Below are positions 52,397-63,570 of a DNA stretch of 64,000 nucleotides, one piece after another. The notes below the pieces were generated by a model. It worked only from the letters and a program-made list of their open reading frames with translations. It ran no database searches and was not told the origin of the DNA. Position numbers and translations under genes: made by a program. Source of the DNA: Beijerinckiaceae bacterium (GTDB taxonomy: Bacteria > Pseudomonadota > Alphaproteobacteria > Rhizobiales > Beijerinckiaceae); the NCBI GenBank assembly GCA_021324915.1, contig JAJPIC010000011.1, positions 1 to 64,000 on the forward strand. Direction: 5' to 3'. Within the stretch, counting starts at the first letter, position 1, and the number at the start of each line of letters is the position of its first letter.

Positions 52397-53440
52397 ATGG
52401 ACGCATCGGGAAAGCCCGGTTTCATCGCTTCGGGCGCCGCGCACGCGGCCTTGCTCGTATTGGCTCTTGTATCTTTTTCGCGCAGCCCGAAATTCGAAGA
52501 CGCGCCTGAGACGATTCCGGTCGACCTCGTGAACCTGCAAGACGTCAATCAGATCATGCATGGCGACAAGTCGGCCAAGCAGGTTCAGCCCAAGCAGCGC
52601 GCCGACAAGGTCGCCGAAACCGTCGAACAAAAACCGAAACCGCCCATCGCCGAAGCCAAGCGCGACGTGCCGACGCCGCCTCCGCCTTTGAAGCGCATCG
52701 AGGATCCGGGCGAGGCCGACAAGATCCAGCCGGATAAGCCCGCCAAGGCTGCCGCCGTGCCCCCTCCGCCGCAGAAATCGGTGCCGCTTCCCCCGATTGA
52801 GGATCGTGAGGCGGAGGCCGTTTCGCCCAGCCCGAAGCCGCAAGTCTCGAAAGAGCCGAAAAAGGAAACCGAGCAAAAGAAGGAAGCCAAAAAGGTCGAA
52901 CCCAAGTTCAAAGCCGACGAGATCGCCAAGCTCCTTGCCGATGCGCACGATCCCGCCTCGGCCAAGCCCAAATCGGGCGACGACACCAAGGATCCGGACC
53001 GCAAATTCAGCGCCGACGATATTGCGCGTTTGCTGAGCCATGAGGCGCCGCAACGGCGTGCCGCGAGCGCCAAGGAACTTCAGCAGGTCGCTTCGCTCGG
53101 CTCGCCGACGGCGAGTGCGGAGAAGATGTCGCCCTCGCTGATGGCGCAGATGGAAGGCTGGTTCGAGGATCATTTCCGCGGCTGCTGGGTGCAGCCGATC
53201 ACTCTGCCGCAAGGGCAGAGATATGTGCCGGAGATCCGCGTGCCGCTCAACGTCGACGGTTCGCTCGCCTCCGATCCGGTGCTGATGAATCCCCCCGACG
53301 ATCCGGCTTGGCGGCCGCTCGCCGAAAGCGCCATGCGTGCCGTGCATGAGTGCGATCCGCTTCCGGTTCCCGACATATTCAAGCCTTATTACGATCAATG
53401 GAGAGACCGGATTGTTCGGTTCAATGACGAGGACATGTGA
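52397..53440 (+). CDS. tolA: Tol-Pal system protein TolA
   Basis: TolA (347 residues) is a spanning protein with an N-terminal membrane helix (FIASGAAHAALLVLALVSFS), a Pro/Lys/Glu-rich periplasmic linker and a C-terminal domain (EGWFEDHFRGCWVQPITLPQ, then VRVPLNVDGS-like strands) that contacts TolB and Pal. It is 6 bp after tolR. The C-terminus is TonB-like with ESAMRAVHECDPLPVPDIFK. Identification rests on order plus layout. Confidence 0.88.
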   Translation: MDASGKPGFIASGAAHAALLVLALVSFSRSPKFEDAPETIPVDLVNLQDVNQIMHGDKSAKQVQPKQRADKVAETVEQKPKPPIAEAKRDVPTPPPPLKRIEDPGEADKIQPDKPAKAAAVPPPPQKSVPLPPIEDREAEAVSPSPKPQVSKEPKKETEQKKEAKKVEPKFKADEIAKLLADAHDPASAKPKSGDDTKDPDRKFSADDIARLLSHEAPQRRAASAKELQQVASLGSPTASAEKMSPSLMAQMEGWFEDHFRGCWVQPITLPQGQRYVPEIRVPLNVDGSLASDPVLMNPPDDPAWRPLAESAMRAVHECDPLPVPDIFKPYYDQWRDRIVRFNDEDM

Positions 53441-53514
53441 TCCTCGGCGCATAGCGGGCGTCCGCTTCGCACTCCTCGTGAATGTGGAATCAATCGAATA
53501 GGCGGACTTTGACC

Positions 53515-54837
53515 ATGCTTCCATCCATTACCCGGCGTTCGGCCTCCGGGCTCATTCTCGGATTGGCCTCGGGTCTTGCGACTTCCAAACTCGCATTCGG
53601 ACAAGACAACAAATATTTCAACGTCACTCCCGGCGGAGCGTTCAAGCCGATTCCGGTCGCGGTCACTCCGTTCGACGGCGACAATGGCGCCGCGATCTCC
53701 GGCATCATCAGCAATAATTTCAGCCGCTCGGTGTTTCTGGCTCCGGTCGATCCGAACACGTTTCCCGAACACATCACCAACCCGGACCAGGCACCGCAAT
53801 TCGACTCGTGGAAATCGGCGAACGCCCAATTTGTCGTCACCGGTCGCAGCGCGCCGGGCGCCGACGGAAGGCTGCAGACGCAGTTTCGTCTCTGGGAAGT
53901 GGCAAGCGGCACTCAGGCGGCCGGCCAGCAGTACGTGACGGATCCCAATAATGCGCGGCGCGTCGCGCATATCATTTCGGACGCGATCTTTTCGCGGATC
54001 ACCGGAGAAAAGGGATTTTTCGACACGCGCGTCGTCTTTGTCGACGAGACGGGGCCGGCGGAACGGCGCCGCAAAAGGCTCGCCATCATGGATCAGGACG
54101 GCGCCAATGTGCGCTATCTCACGAGCGGCGACGATCTCGTCGTCACGCCGCGCTTCTCGCCCTCCTCGCAGGACATCACCTACATGTCCTTCGGTGTGGC
54201 GGAAGATCCCAAGGTCCTGCTGCTCAACATCGAAACCGGACAGCGCGAGATCGTCGGCAATTTTCCCGGAATGACTTTTGCGCCGCGGTTCTCGCCCGAC
54301 GGACAGAAGATCATCATGTCGCTCGAGGAAAACGGCATTTCCAATCTTTACGAAATGGACATCCGCTCGCGGGCGACGACGCGGCTGTCGCAATCCTCGG
54401 CCATCGACACGTCGCCTTCGTTTTCGCCGGACGGTTCGCAGATCGTCTTCGATTCGGATCGCGGCGGCAGCCAGCAGCTCTATGTGATGCCCGCTTCGGG
54501 CGGCAATGCGCAGCGCATTTCCTTCGGGGACGGGCGCTATTCGACGCCGGTCTGGTCGCCGAAAGGCGATTACATCGCCTTTACCAAACAGGGTGCCAGC
54601 ACGTTCGCGATCGGCGTCATGAAGCCGGATGGCTCGGGCGAGCGAATCCTGACCGAAGGCTTCCACAACGAGGGGCCGACCTGGGCGCCGAACGGGCTCT
54701 TTTTGATGTTCTTCCGCGATCCAGGCGGGGAATCGGGCCCGCATATTTTCATGATCGACGTGTTCGGCCGCTCCGAGTTCCAGGTGCCGACGCCAGCCTA
54801 CGCCTCGGACCCCGCCTGGAGCCCGCTTCTGTCGTAA
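53515..54837 (+). CDS. tolB: Tol-Pal system beta-propeller TolB
   Basis: The 440-residue periplasmic protein has signal peptide [20 protein letters not shown] (with an Arg-Arg before the hydrophobic part), an N-terminal alpha/beta domain and a six-bladed propeller with SPDG repeats ([40 protein letters not shown]). It binds Pal and TolA. ATG 53515. Unlike most tol operons, no pal gene follows. Confidence 0.93.
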   Translation: MLPSITRRSASGLILGLASGLATSKLAFGQDNKYFNVTPGGAFKPIPVAVTPFDGDNGAAISGIISNNFSRSVFLAPVDPNTFPEHITNPDQAPQFDSWKSANAQFVVTGRSAPGADGRLQTQFRLWEVASGTQAAGQQYVTDPNNARRVAHIISDAIFSRITGEKGFFDTRVVFVDETGPAERRRKRLAIMDQDGANVRYLTSGDDLVVTPRFSPSSQDITYMSFGVAEDPKVLLLNIETGQREIVGNFPGMTFAPRFSPDGQKIIMSLEENGISNLYEMDIRSRATTRLSQSSAIDTSPSFSPDGSQIVFDSDRGGSQQLYVMPASGGNAQRISFGDGRYSTPVWSPKGDYIAFTKQGASTFAIGVMKPDGSGERILTEGFHNEGPTWAPNGLFLMFFRDPGGESGPHIFMIDVFGRSEFQVPTPAYASDPAWSPLLS

Positions 54838-54908
54838 GCAGCCCAGATTGCGGGGAGCGAGCGCGACCGCTGCTCCGAACTGCTCCGCTTCGCTCGCGCA
54901 ATAGTGGG

Positions 54909-56015
54909 TTAGGCAACCCGCAATTCGGCGAGGATCGCGTCGCCCATTTCGGATGTTGAAATTGATTTCGCCGCATCGCCCTTGATGTCGGCTGTGCGCA
55001 GGCCTTTGGCGAGCACGCCGGCGATTGCTTTTTCGACCCTGTCGGCGAGGTCGCCGAGACCAAAGGAATAGCGCAGCGCCATACCGAAAGAGCCGATCAT
55101 GGCGATCGGATTGGCGAGCCCCTTCCCTGCAATGTCGGGCGCCGAGCCATGCACAGGCTCGTAAAGCGCGCGGCGCCGGCCCGTCTTGGCACCGACTTCG
55201 CCGAGCGAGGCGGACGGCAACATGCCGAGCGAGCCGGTGAGCATGGCGGCCACATCGGACAGCATGTCGCCGAAGAGATTATCCGTGACGATCACGTCGA
55301 ACTGTTTCGGCCGGCGCACGAGCTGCATCCCGAGCGCATCGGCGAGCATGTGGTCGAGCTCCACGTCGGCGAATTCGCGCTTGTGCAGATCGATCATCAC
55401 CTCGCGCCAGAGCACGCCGGACTTCATCACATTGTGCTTTTCGGAGGACGTGACCTTATTGCGCCGCTTGCGCGCGAGCTCGAAGGCGATACGGCCGATA
55501 CGCTCGATCTCGTAAGTCTCGTAGACCTGCGTGTCTATGGCGCGCTTCTGGCCCTTGCCAAGCTCGACGATTTCCTTCGGCTCGCCGAAATAGACGCCGC
55601 CCGTCAATTCCCGCACGATGACGAGATCGAGCCCGTCGACGAGCTCGCGCTTCAAGGACGAAGCATCGGCGAGTGCCGGATAGCAGATCGCCGGGCGCAG
55701 ATTGGCAAAAAGGTTGAAATCCTTGCGCAGCCGCAGGAGCCCGGCTTCCGGACGCACATCATAGGGCACGCCGTCCCATTTCGGGCCGCCGACCGCAGCA
55801 AGAAGGATCGCGTCAGCCGCGCCCGCGCGCGCCATATCGGCTTCGCTGATTGCCTTGCCGTGCGCGTCGTAGGCGGCGCCGCCGACGAGCCCCCTCTCGA
55901 TCTCGAAATGGGCGATCCCTTCCTTGGTGAAAAAGGCGGCGATCTTTTCGACTTCCGCCATGACTTCGGGACCGATACCGTCGCCCGGGAGGACGAAGAG
56001 CTTGTTGGTGGACAT
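54909..56015 (-). CDS. leuB: 3-isopropylmalate dehydrogenase
   Basis: The 368-residue NAD-dependent enzyme of leucine synthesis begins [20 protein letters not shown] and has [53 protein letters not shown] and the C-terminal [20 protein letters not shown]. These match LeuB. ATG 56015. Converges on tolB. Confidence 0.96.
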   Translation of the reverse strand: MSTNKLFVLPGDGIGPEVMAEVEKIAAFFTKEGIAHFEIERGLVGGAAYDAHGKAISEADMARAGAADAILLAAVGGPKWDGVPYDVRPEAGLLRLRKDFNLFANLRPAICYPALADASSLKRELVDGLDLVIVRELTGGVYFGEPKEIVELGKGQKRAIDTQVYETYEIERIGRIAFELARKRRNKVTSSEKHNVMKSGVLWREVMIDLHKREFADVELDHMLADALGMQLVRRPKQFDVIVTDNLFGDMLSDVAAMLTGSLGMLPSASLGEVGAKTGRRRALYEPVHGSAPDIAGKGLANPIAMIGSFGMALRYSFGLGDLADRVEKAIAGVLAKGLRTADIKGDAAKSISTSEMGDAILAELRVA

Positions 56016-56217
56016 ATCTGCTCCTGTTTCGGGGCGTCTTTAAGCAGGTTGCGAAAAGCCGAGCAAGAGCGGCGCCCGGCCCGGATCGCCTGCGGACGGG
56101 ATGTGGCCGCGCATGGAGGTGCGGCGGCGGAATTTTTAGCCCGCATGTCCAAACGCCACCGGTCCGGTCGTCATAAGGTCGGCAGCGCATGACGCCTGTC
56201 GGCAAAGGAGACGCAGC

Positions 56218-56577
56218 ATGCATTATCTTCTCATGATCTATTCCAACGAAGCCGCCATGATGAACCGCACGAAACCCGAGCAGGAGCAAATGATCGCGGC
56301 CTATACGGCTTATACCGAAGCCTTGAAGAAGGCGGGTGTGCTCGCCGGGTCCAATCGGCTGCGGCCGAGCACGGATGCAACGACGGTGCGTATCGCAGGC
56401 GGCAAGTCGCAGGTCCTCGATGGACCCTATGCGGATACGAAAGAACAATTGGGCGGCTATTATCTGATCGATGTGCCCGATCTCGACGCGGCGCTCTCCT
56501 GGGCGGCGCGCTGTCCGGGCGCAACGCATGGGATCATGGAAGTACGCCCGATCTGGAACATGACGTCCTACCCATGA
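56218..56577 (+). CDS. YCII-family (DGPF-type) protein
   Basis: This 119-residue protein has MHYLLMIYSNEAAMMN at the start and LDGPYADTKEQLGGYYLID, the DGPF signature of the YCII family. It overlaps the sigma-factor start by 4 bp (ATGA), the usual pairing with ECF42 sigma factors. The role is unknown; it may sense or process a small molecule. Confidence 0.9.
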   Translation: MHYLLMIYSNEAAMMNRTKPEQEQMIAAYTAYTEALKKAGVLAGSNRLRPSTDATTVRIAGGKSQVLDGPYADTKEQLGGYYLIDVPDLDAALSWAARCPGATHGIMEVRPIWNMTSYP

Positions 56578-57809
56578 GCCTTCGCGCACAAGATCCGCGC
56601 GAAACGGCAGAAGCGGTCGCGCGCCGCAGCTACGGGAAGCTAGTGGCCTTCCTGGCGGCACGCACGCGCGACCTCGCCGCCGCGGAGGACGCGCTCTCGG
56701 AAGCGTTCTCGGCGGCGCTCGCCGACTGGCCTATCGGCGGCTGTCCGGCCAATCCGGAAGCCTGGCTGCTGACCGTCGCGCGCCGCAAGGCGATCGACAG
56801 CGCGCGCCGGTCGCGCACCGCGGAAGCGGCAACCGATCACGTGCGGCTCTTCGCCGAAGAGACGGATGCCGAAGGCAGCGAAATCCCGGACCGGCGCCTC
56901 GCGCTGATGTTCGCCTGCGCCCATCCGGCAATCGACGCGAATATCCGTGCGCCCTTGATGCTGCAGGCCGTGCTCGGCCTCAATGCCGAGACAATCGCCT
57001 CCGCCTTCCTGATGTCGCCCGCGGCCATGAGCAAGCGCCTCGTGCGTGCCAAGGAGAAGATCCGCGAGGCCGGCATTCCCTTTATTGTCCCCGACCGCGA
57101 AGACTTGCCGGCGCGCCGCGATGCCGTGCTCGATGCGATCTACGCCGCCTTCGCGGAAGGCTGGAGCGATCCCGGCACCGATGTCGTGCGGCGCGACCTC
57201 ACGACGGAGGCGCTGTTTCTGGCGAGGCTGGTCGTCGAGTTGCTTCCGGAAGAGCCGGAGACCCTCGGCTTGCTCGCACTCATGCTACACGCCGATGCGC
57301 GGCGTGCGACGCGACGCAATGAAAACGGCGACTACATACCCTTCGCCGAGCAAGATCCTGCGCGTTGGAATAGTGCGATGATCGGAGAGGCCGAAGCCCT
57401 GCTCCGCCGGGCGAGCGCGCATGGCGCGATCGGCAGGTACCAACTCGAAGCTGCGTTGCAATCGGCGCATATTCACCGCCGGCGTACAGGAGTGCCGAAC
57501 TGGGCCGAGATCGTGCGGCTCTATGATGCGCTCTTTGCATTTTCGAACTCGCCGGTCGTCGCACTCAATCGCGCCTTGGCGAAGGCGGAGATCAACGGCG
57601 CGCAAGCGGCTTTGCAAGATCTCGACGAACTCTCTGCCGATGCGCGGCTCAAAGATTATCAGCCCTATTGGGCGGCACGCGCCGAATTACTCGCGAAAGC
57701 GGGCGCCCAAGCGCAGGCGCGCGCGGCCTACGAGATTGCGATCGGACTCGAGCGCGATCCGGCCGTGCGCCGGTTCCTGCAACGCCGGCAAGCAAGCCTG
57801 CCGGCGTGA
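56574..57809 (+). CDS. ECF42-type RNA polymerase sigma factor
   Basis: The protein (411 residues) has sigma region 2 (SYGKLVAFLAARTRDLAAAE) and a region-4-like segment (LNAETIASAFLMSPAAMSKR). A long helical TPR-like C-terminal extension (from about 200; LGLLALMLHADARRATRRNE) is the hallmark of ECF42. There is no anti-sigma gene; control may come through the extension and the YCII partner in front. It converges on acnA. Confidence 0.9.
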   Translation: MSLRAQDPRETAEAVARRSYGKLVAFLAARTRDLAAAEDALSEAFSAALADWPIGGCPANPEAWLLTVARRKAIDSARRSRTAEAATDHVRLFAEETDAEGSEIPDRRLALMFACAHPAIDANIRAPLMLQAVLGLNAETIASAFLMSPAAMSKRLVRAKEKIREAGIPFIVPDREDLPARRDAVLDAIYAAFAEGWSDPGTDVVRRDLTTEALFLARLVVELLPEEPETLGLLALMLHADARRATRRNENGDYIPFAEQDPARWNSAMIGEAEALLRRASAHGAIGRYQLEAALQSAHIHRRRTGVPNWAEIVRLYDALFAFSNSPVVALNRALAKAEINGAQAALQDLDELSADARLKDYQPYWAARAELLAKAGAQAQARAAYEIAIGLERDPAVRRFLQRRQASLPA

Positions 57810-57821
57810 GTCTCTGGCAGC

Positions 57822-60548
57822 TCATGCCGCCGCGAGCTGGCGCAGCACGTAGGGCAGGATGCCGCCGTTGTTGAAATATTCGAGCTCGTCCTCGGTCGCG
57901 ATCCGGCAATGGAGCGGCACGTGTTTCACCGCGCCGTCGGCATATTTGATGATCGCTTCCATCTTCTGACGTGGCTTTAGCGCGTCGCCGAGCCCGCGGA
58001 TCGTCACTTGCTCATTGCCCTTGAGACCGAGCGATTTCCAGCTCGTGCCCGGCTCGAAGGTCAAGGGCAGCACGCCCATGCCGACGAGGTTCGAGCGATG
58101 GATACGCTCGAAGGATTCGGCGATCACGGCGCGCACACCGAGCAGTTTCGTGCCCTTCGCCGCCCAGTCGCGCGAGGAGCCATTGCCGTATTCGGCTCCG
58201 GCGAAGACGACGAGTGGCACGCCCTCGTCCTTATATTTCATCGCCGCATCGTAGATCGACATCTCCGTGCCGTCCGGCCAATGCCGCGTCATTCCCCCTT
58301 CCGGCACCGTGCCGTCCGGCTGGGCGAGAATGTGATTTTTAATGCGGATATTGGCAAACGTGCCGCGCATCATGATCTCGTGATTGCCGCGCCGCGTGCC
58401 ATATTGGTTGAAGTTCGCCTGCGAGACCTGCCGCTCGAGCAGGAATTTTCCGGCGGGCGAGCTCGGCTTGATCGAGCCCGCCGGCGAAATGTGGTCGGTC
58501 GTGATCTTGTCGCCGAAGAGCGCGAGAATGCGGGCATCGACAATGTCGGTGACCGGCTCGGGCGCGATCTTCAGCCCTTCGAAATAGGGCGGATTCTGCA
58601 CATAAGTCGAGCCCATGTCCCAGCGATAGGTCTCGTCCATCGGCACTTTCACCTTGCGCCAATGGGCATCGCCCTCGAACACGTCGGCGTAGCGGGTCTT
58701 GAAGATCTTCTTGGTCACGAATTTCGCGACGAAAGTATTGATGTCCTCTGCGCTCGGCCAGATATCGCGCAGATAGACCGGATTGCCGTGCTTGTCATTG
58801 CCGAGCGGCTCGCGCGTCAGATCCTTCGTCACCGTGCCCGCGAGCGCATAAGCGACGACGAGGGGCGGCGAAGCCAGATAATTTGCCTGCACGTCCGGAC
58901 TGACGCGGCCCTCGAAATTGCGGTTGCCGGAGAGCACGGCGGCAGCGACGAGGCCGTGCTCGTTGATCGTGTCCGAAATCTCCGGATGAAGCGGGCCGGA
59001 ATTGCCGATGCAGGTCGTGCAGCCGAAGCCGACGAGATTGAAGCCAAGCTTGTCGAGGTCTTTCTGCAGGCCTGAATTGGCGAGATATTCGGCCACGACC
59101 TGGCTGCCGGGTGCAAGCGAGGTCTTGACCCACGGCTTGGCGGAAAGGCCCTTCGCGACCGCGTTGCGCGCAAGGAGGCCTGCGCCGATCAGCACGTCCG
59201 GGTTCGACGTATTCGTGCAGGAGGTGATCGCCGCGATGACGACGTCGCCGTGGCCGAGATCATAATTGCGCCCCTCGACCGGATAGCGCTTCCCCTCGTC
59301 GCTCTTGCGATATTCGGAGCCGAGCGCGGATTTGAATCCATCCGCGATTCCCTCGAGCGCAATCCGCCCTTCCGGCCTTTTCGGCCCCGCCATGGAAGGC
59401 ACCACGTCGCCAAGATCGAGGGAAAGCGTCTCGGTGAAGACCGGATCGGGCGTCGCATTCGTGCGAAACAGGCCTTGAGCCTTCGCATATTTCTCGACGA
59501 GCGCAATGCGCGAGGGCGCGCGCGCCGAACTCGTGAGATAGCCGAGCGTCTCCGAATCGACGGGGAAGAAGCCGCAGGTCGCGCCATATTCCGGCGCCAT
59601 ATTGGCGATCGTCGCGCGGTCGGCGAGCGAGAGATGGGCGAGGCCCGGCCCGTAGAATTCGACGAATTTGCCGACGACGCCGAGCTTGCGCAGCATCTGG
59701 GTGACCGTGAGCACGAGGTCTGTCGCGGTCACGCCCTCCTTCAGCTCGCCCGTGAGCTTGAAGCCCACGACTTCCGGCAGGAGCATCGAGAGCGGCTGGC
59801 CGAGCATGCAGGCTTCGGCCTCGATGCCGCCGACACCCCAGCCGAGCACCGAGAGACCGTTGACCATCGTCGTGTGCGAATCCGTGCCGACGAGCGAATC
59901 GGGATAGGCGACTTCGACCGTCTGTTCCTTGGCCCGCGCCGGCTTGAATTTCTCCCTCCGCGTCCAAACCGTCTGGGCGAGATATTCGAGATTGACCTGA
60001 TGGCAGATGCCCGTCCCGGGCGGCACGACGCGGAAATTCGCGAAGGCGCCCTGCCCCCATTTCAGGAAACGATAGCGCTCGCCATTGCGCTCGTATTCGA
60101 GATCGACATTGGTCTTGAACGCCTTGGGGCTGCCGTAAGAATCGACGATCACCGAATGGTCGATGACAAGGTCGACCGGCACGAGCGGATTGATCTTTTG
60201 CGGATCGCCGCCGAGTTTCGTCATCGCATCGCGCATCGCGGCGAGATCGACGACAGCCGGCACGCCGGTGAAATCCTGCATCAGCACGCGTGCCGGGCGG
60301 AAGGCAATCTCGCGTTCCGACTTGCCCTTGTTATCGAGCCATTCGGCGACGGCGACGATATCTTCCTTCGTGACCGAACGGCCGTCCTCGTAACGCAGGA
60401 GATTTTCAAGCAGAACCTTCATCGAGAAAGGCAGGCGCGAGATGCCGGCAAGTCCATTTTTCTCCGCCGCGGCGAGCGAAAAATAATGATAGGTCTTGCT
60501 GCCGACCGTGAGTTTCTTGCGGCATTTGAAGGAATCGAGCGAAGCCAT
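57822..60548 (-). CDS. acnA: Aconitate hydratase
   Basis: The protein (908 residues from ATG 60548) is the TCA-cycle 4Fe-4S aconitase of the AcnA/IRP type. It begins [20 protein letters not shown]. Cluster cysteines are in [20 protein letters not shown] and [20 protein letters not shown]. The swivel domain has [20 protein letters not shown]. An upstream TTG start at 60821 would overlap ccmA and is rejected. It diverges from ccmA with 97 bp between starts. Confidence 0.96.
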   Translation of the reverse strand: MASLDSFKCRKKLTVGSKTYHYFSLAAAEKNGLAGISRLPFSMKVLLENLLRYEDGRSVTKEDIVAVAEWLDNKGKSEREIAFRPARVLMQDFTGVPAVVDLAAMRDAMTKLGGDPQKINPLVPVDLVIDHSVIVDSYGSPKAFKTNVDLEYERNGERYRFLKWGQGAFANFRVVPPGTGICHQVNLEYLAQTVWTRREKFKPARAKEQTVEVAYPDSLVGTDSHTTMVNGLSVLGWGVGGIEAEACMLGQPLSMLLPEVVGFKLTGELKEGVTATDLVLTVTQMLRKLGVVGKFVEFYGPGLAHLSLADRATIANMAPEYGATCGFFPVDSETLGYLTSSARAPSRIALVEKYAKAQGLFRTNATPDPVFTETLSLDLGDVVPSMAGPKRPEGRIALEGIADGFKSALGSEYRKSDEGKRYPVEGRNYDLGHGDVVIAAITSCTNTSNPDVLIGAGLLARNAVAKGLSAKPWVKTSLAPGSQVVAEYLANSGLQKDLDKLGFNLVGFGCTTCIGNSGPLHPEISDTINEHGLVAAAVLSGNRNFEGRVSPDVQANYLASPPLVVAYALAGTVTKDLTREPLGNDKHGNPVYLRDIWPSAEDINTFVAKFVTKKIFKTRYADVFEGDAHWRKVKVPMDETYRWDMGSTYVQNPPYFEGLKIAPEPVTDIVDARILALFGDKITTDHISPAGSIKPSSPAGKFLLERQVSQANFNQYGTRRGNHEIMMRGTFANIRIKNHILAQPDGTVPEGGMTRHWPDGTEMSIYDAAMKYKDEGVPLVVFAGAEYGNGSSRDWAAKGTKLLGVRAVIAESFERIHRSNLVGMGVLPLTFEPGTSWKSLGLKGNEQVTIRGLGDALKPRQKMEAIIKYADGAVKHVPLHCRIATEDELEYFNNGGILPYVLRQLAAA

Positions 60549-60645
60549 CGGGGTCCCGCGAGCTGTTGAGAAAATCTGAAACCAGCGCTTATAGATAAGT
60601 TCTAATCTGACGGCTACATGCCCGAAAGTCGCAACGGAGACCTTC

Positions 60646-61266
60646 ATGCAGGTTGAGGCGCAAGCCTTGAGCGTCGAACGTGGCGGCCGGATCGTTTTTT
60701 CGGACATCGGCTTCCGCCTCGCAGCGGGCGAATCCCTTGTTGTCACAGGGCCGAACGGCGCCGGCAAATCGACCCTTTTGCGGGCCATTGCCGGGCTCCT
60801 GCCGCTCGCCTCCGGCCGCATCGAATTGAGCCCTGCCGCCGACGCGCCGCGCGGCGAATTCTGCCATTATGTCGGCCATGCCGATGCTTTGAAGCCAAGC
60901 CTGACGGCGTTCGAGAACGTCGCCTTCTTCGCCGCTCTGCTCGCAACGCATGGACGGCGGCCGACTGGGGCGCAGGTCGATGCAGCACTTGCCCGACTCG
61001 GCCTTGCCGCCATTGCCGACCTGCCCTGCGCCTATCTCTCCGCCGGCCAGAAGCGCCGCGCGGCACTTTCAAGATTGATCGCGGTCTTTCGTCCGATCTG
61101 GCTTCTCGATGAGCCGCTAACCGCGTTGGACTCGGCCTCTCAGACGATTCTCCTCGATCTTATGCATGCGCATCTGAAGGAAGGCGGCATCGTCATTGCC
61201 GCGACCCATGCGCCGCTCCCGATCGGGGCGCGCGAGCTTGCGCTCAAATCCGCGAGAGCGGCGTGA
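60646..61266 (+). CDS. ccmA: Cytochrome c maturation ABC ATPase
   Basis: CcmA (206 residues) drives release of holo-CcmE in cytochrome c assembly. Walker A is [16 protein letters not shown], the signature [17 protein letters not shown] and Walker [20 protein letters not shown]. It starts [20 protein letters not shown]. Its stop overlaps the ccmB GTG (GTGA). First gene of the ccm operon. Confidence 0.94.
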   Translation: MQVEAQALSVERGGRIVFSDIGFRLAAGESLVVTGPNGAGKSTLLRAIAGLLPLASGRIELSPAADAPRGEFCHYVGHADALKPSLTAFENVAFFAALLATHGRRPTGAQVDAALARLGLAAIADLPCAYLSAGQKRRAALSRLIAVFRPIWLLDEPLTALDSASQTILLDLMHAHLKEGGIVIAATHAPLPIGARELALKSARAA

Positions 61267-61934
61267 AAGAAACCCTGCCCTCCGCGCTTTTCGCGCTCCT
61301 CACCCGCGATCTGACGATCGGGCGGCGCATCGGCGGCGCTGCGAGCCTGGGTATCGTTTTCTTCCTCTGCCTCGTCGCCATCACGCCTTTTGCGATCGGG
61401 CCGGATCTCGCCCTGCTTTCGCGCATCGGGCCGGCGATCCTCTGGATCGCGGCACTTTTGGCGACGCTCCTCGGCCTCGACCGTCTCTTTCAGGCGGAGG
61501 CCGAAGACGGCTCGCTCGATCTTCTTCTCTCGAGCAGCGCCCCCCTCGAGCTCATCGTGCTCGTCAAATGCCTGGCGCATTGGCTTTTGACGGGGCTGCC
61601 GCTCGTCGTCGCAAGCCCGCTCTTCGGCCTGATGCTGGGGCTCGATACACATGCGCTCGCCGGCGTTTTCGTCTCGCTTCTCGTCGGCACGCCGGCCTTG
61701 ACCCTCATTGGCGCCATCGGTGCGGCCTTGACGGTGAGCCTGCGCCGCGGCGGGCTCCTGCTCGCGATCCTCATCCTGCCGCTCTCCATCCCCGTGCTGA
61801 TCTTTGGCGTTGCGGCGGCGAGCCGGGCGGCAGGGTTCGCCATGCCCTTCCTCATCCTCTGCGGGCTGGCGCTCATGGGCTTGGCTCTCGCCCCTTTTGC
61901 CGCCGCGGCTGCCCTGCGCCATTCCATCGAGTAG
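61263..61934 (+). CDS. ccmB: Cytochrome c maturation permease CcmB
   Basis: This protein (223 residues, GTG start) has six membrane helices with ALFALLTRDLTIGRRIGGAA at the start and SSSAPLELIVLVKCLAHWLL and GTPALTLIGAIGAALTVSLR inside, matching CcmB. It forms the transporter with CcmA and CcmC. The GTG overlaps the ccmA stop; ccmC follows after 82 bp. Confidence 0.93.
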   Translation: MKETLPSALFALLTRDLTIGRRIGGAASLGIVFFLCLVAITPFAIGPDLALLSRIGPAILWIAALLATLLGLDRLFQAEAEDGSLDLLLSSSAPLELIVLVKCLAHWLLTGLPLVVASPLFGLMLGLDTHALAGVFVSLLVGTPALTLIGAIGAALTVSLRRGGLLLAILILPLSIPVLIFGVAAASRAAGFAMPFLILCGLALMGLALAPFAAAAALRHSIE

Positions 61935-62016
61935 CCAAGGTCCTGAATTTCAACTCTTTCGGCGCGCGGCCGGAAATCCTTTGGAAATGTTTGCCTTGGA
62001 TGCTTTTGGCGCCTAG

Positions 62017-62790
62017 ATGAGAACGATGCCAAACTACGCCAATCCGGCCGAATTTCTTCGCCTTGCGCGCATTGCTGTCCCGGTGACCGCCGCGCTGACA
62101 GGCGTTCTTTTTGCGGTTGGCCTCTATCTCGCCCTTTTCGATTCGCCGCCCGATTATCAGCAGGGCGAGACGGTGCGGATCATGTATCTGCATGTCCCCT
62201 CCGCCTGGATGGCGATGTTCGTCTATATCGTGATGTGCTCGGCGGCGCTCGGCACGCTGGTGTGGCGCCATCCGCTCGCCGACGCGGCCCAGAAGGCCGC
62301 CGCACCGCTCGGCGCGGGATTTACCTTCCTCTGCCTCATGACCGGCTCGCTCTGGGGCAAGCCGATGTGGGGCACGTGGTGGGTCTGGGACGCGCGGCTC
62401 ACCTCCGTCTTCGTGCTGTTCCTCATCTATCTCGGGATCATCGCGCTCTGGCAGGTGGTCGAGGATCAAGGCAAGGCCGCCCGGCTCGTCGCGATCTTCA
62501 CCCTCGTGGGTGGCGTCAATATTCCCATCATCAAATTCTCGGTCGATTGGTGGAATACGCTGCATCAATCGGCCTCCGTCTTCCGCCTGGGCGGCCCGAC
62601 GATTGCGATGTCGATGCTCTGGCCGCTGCTCATCATGGCGCTCGCCTATACGAGCCTGTTCCTCACCCTCCACATGATGGCGATCCGCAACGAGATCCTG
62701 CGCCGGCGCATCAAGCGTCTCGCGATGATCGCGGCGGCAGAAGGCGAAGCCGCGCCGGTCGCCGGCATTTTCCCCGAGCCAGCCGAATGA
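62017..62790 (+). CDS. ccmC: Cytochrome c maturation heme handler CcmC
   Basis: This 257-residue six-helix protein carries the WWD heme-binding motif GKPMWGTWWVWDARLTSVFV and flanking His residues (RIMYLHVPSAWMAMFVYI, WWNTLHQSASVFRLGG). It passes heme to CcmE. ATG 62017. The stop overlaps the ccmD start (ATGA). Confidence 0.95.
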   Translation: MRTMPNYANPAEFLRLARIAVPVTAALTGVLFAVGLYLALFDSPPDYQQGETVRIMYLHVPSAWMAMFVYIVMCSAALGTLVWRHPLADAAQKAAAPLGAGFTFLCLMTGSLWGKPMWGTWWVWDARLTSVFVLFLIYLGIIALWQVVEDQGKAARLVAIFTLVGGVNIPIIKFSVDWWNTLHQSASVFRLGGPTIAMSMLWPLLIMALAYTSLFLTLHMMAIRNEILRRRIKRLAMIAAAEGEAAPVAGIFPEPAE

Positions 62791-62954
62791 TGCGCGATCC
62801 GAATTTCGGCTTTGTGCTTGCGGCCTATTGTGTCGCGGCTTTCGTGGTCATCGGAATGATCGCAGGCACGCTTCTCGACTATGCGGCGCTCAAGAAAAGC
62901 CTGGCGCGGCTCTCGGCGCGCACCGGCCGCGCCGTCGACGATGGGCAGAAATGA
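62787..62954 (+). CDS. ccmD: Cytochrome c maturation protein CcmD
   Basis: This 55-residue single-span protein has MMRDPNFGFVLAAYCVAAFV, then GTLLDYAALKKSLARL, the layout of CcmD (helix followed by basic tail). It helps CcmC/CcmA/B release holo-CcmE. Overlaps ccmC by 4 bp. Confidence 0.85.
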   Translation: MMRDPNFGFVLAAYCVAAFVVIGMIAGTLLDYAALKKSLARLSARTGRAVDDGQK

Positions 62955-62973
62955 GCATCGGATCCGACAACCG

Positions 62974-63570
62974 ATGAGCGAGACGAGCCTTCAGCCGAAG
63001 TCCGAGCCGAGATCGCGCTCGTGGCTTATCTTCCTGCCTTTTCTTCTCTTTGCCGCTGTCGCGCTCCTCTTCTTTGTCCGGCTCTTCGCCGGCGATGTGA
63101 CGCGCCTGCCTTCTGCGCTGATCGGCAAGCAGGTCCCGCAATTCGTGCTCCCGCCGGTGACGGGCCTCGCCTCGCGCCCGGGCCTGTCGGACCAGGATAT
63201 GAAACAGGGCGGCGTGACGATCCTCAATGTCTTCGCGTCCTGGTGCGTGCCCTGCCACCAGGAAGCCGCCTTTCTTCTTGCCTTGGCGGAAGACGATCAT
63301 CTGGCCGAAGAGGGCGTGCGGATCTATGGGCTCGCCTACAAGGATTCGGCGGAAAATATCCGGCGCTTTTTGAACGAGAGCGGCGATCCTTTCGCGCGGG
63401 TGGGACTCGACGAGCTCGGCCGCACGGCAATCGATTTCGGCGTCTATGGCGTGCCCGAGACCTTTATTGTGAAAGGCGACGGGACGATTGCCTTCAAATA
63501 TGTCGGGCCGCTCAGCCAGGACGTCTTGCGCGACACGATCCTGCCGGAGATCGAGAAGGCGCGGCGTTAG
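62974..63570 (+). CDS. ccmG: Thiol:disulfide interchange protein CcmG/DsbE
   Basis: This 198-residue membrane-anchored thioredoxin (LIFLPFLLFAAVALLFFVRL) keeps apocytochrome cysteines reduced. The active site is NVFASWCVPCHQEAAFLLAL, and the cis-Pro is in GVYGVPETFIVKGDGTIAFK. ATG 62974 is chosen; ATG 62941 is in frame. It completes ccmABCDG; ccmE, ccmF and ccmH are not in the window. Confidence 0.92.
   Translation: MSETSLQPKSEPRSRSWLIFLPFLLFAAVALLFFVRLFAGDVTRLPSALIGKQVPQFVLPPVTGLASRPGLSDQDMKQGGVTILNVFASWCVPCHQEAAFLLALAEDDHLAEEGVRIYGLAYKDSAENIRRFLNESGDPFARVGLDELGRTAIDFGVYGVPETFIVKGDGTIAFKYVGPLSQDVLRDTILPEIEKARR

Noticed and set aside
60549-60821. N-terminal extension of acnA
   Set aside because: It overlaps ccmA head to head and lacks aconitase sequence.
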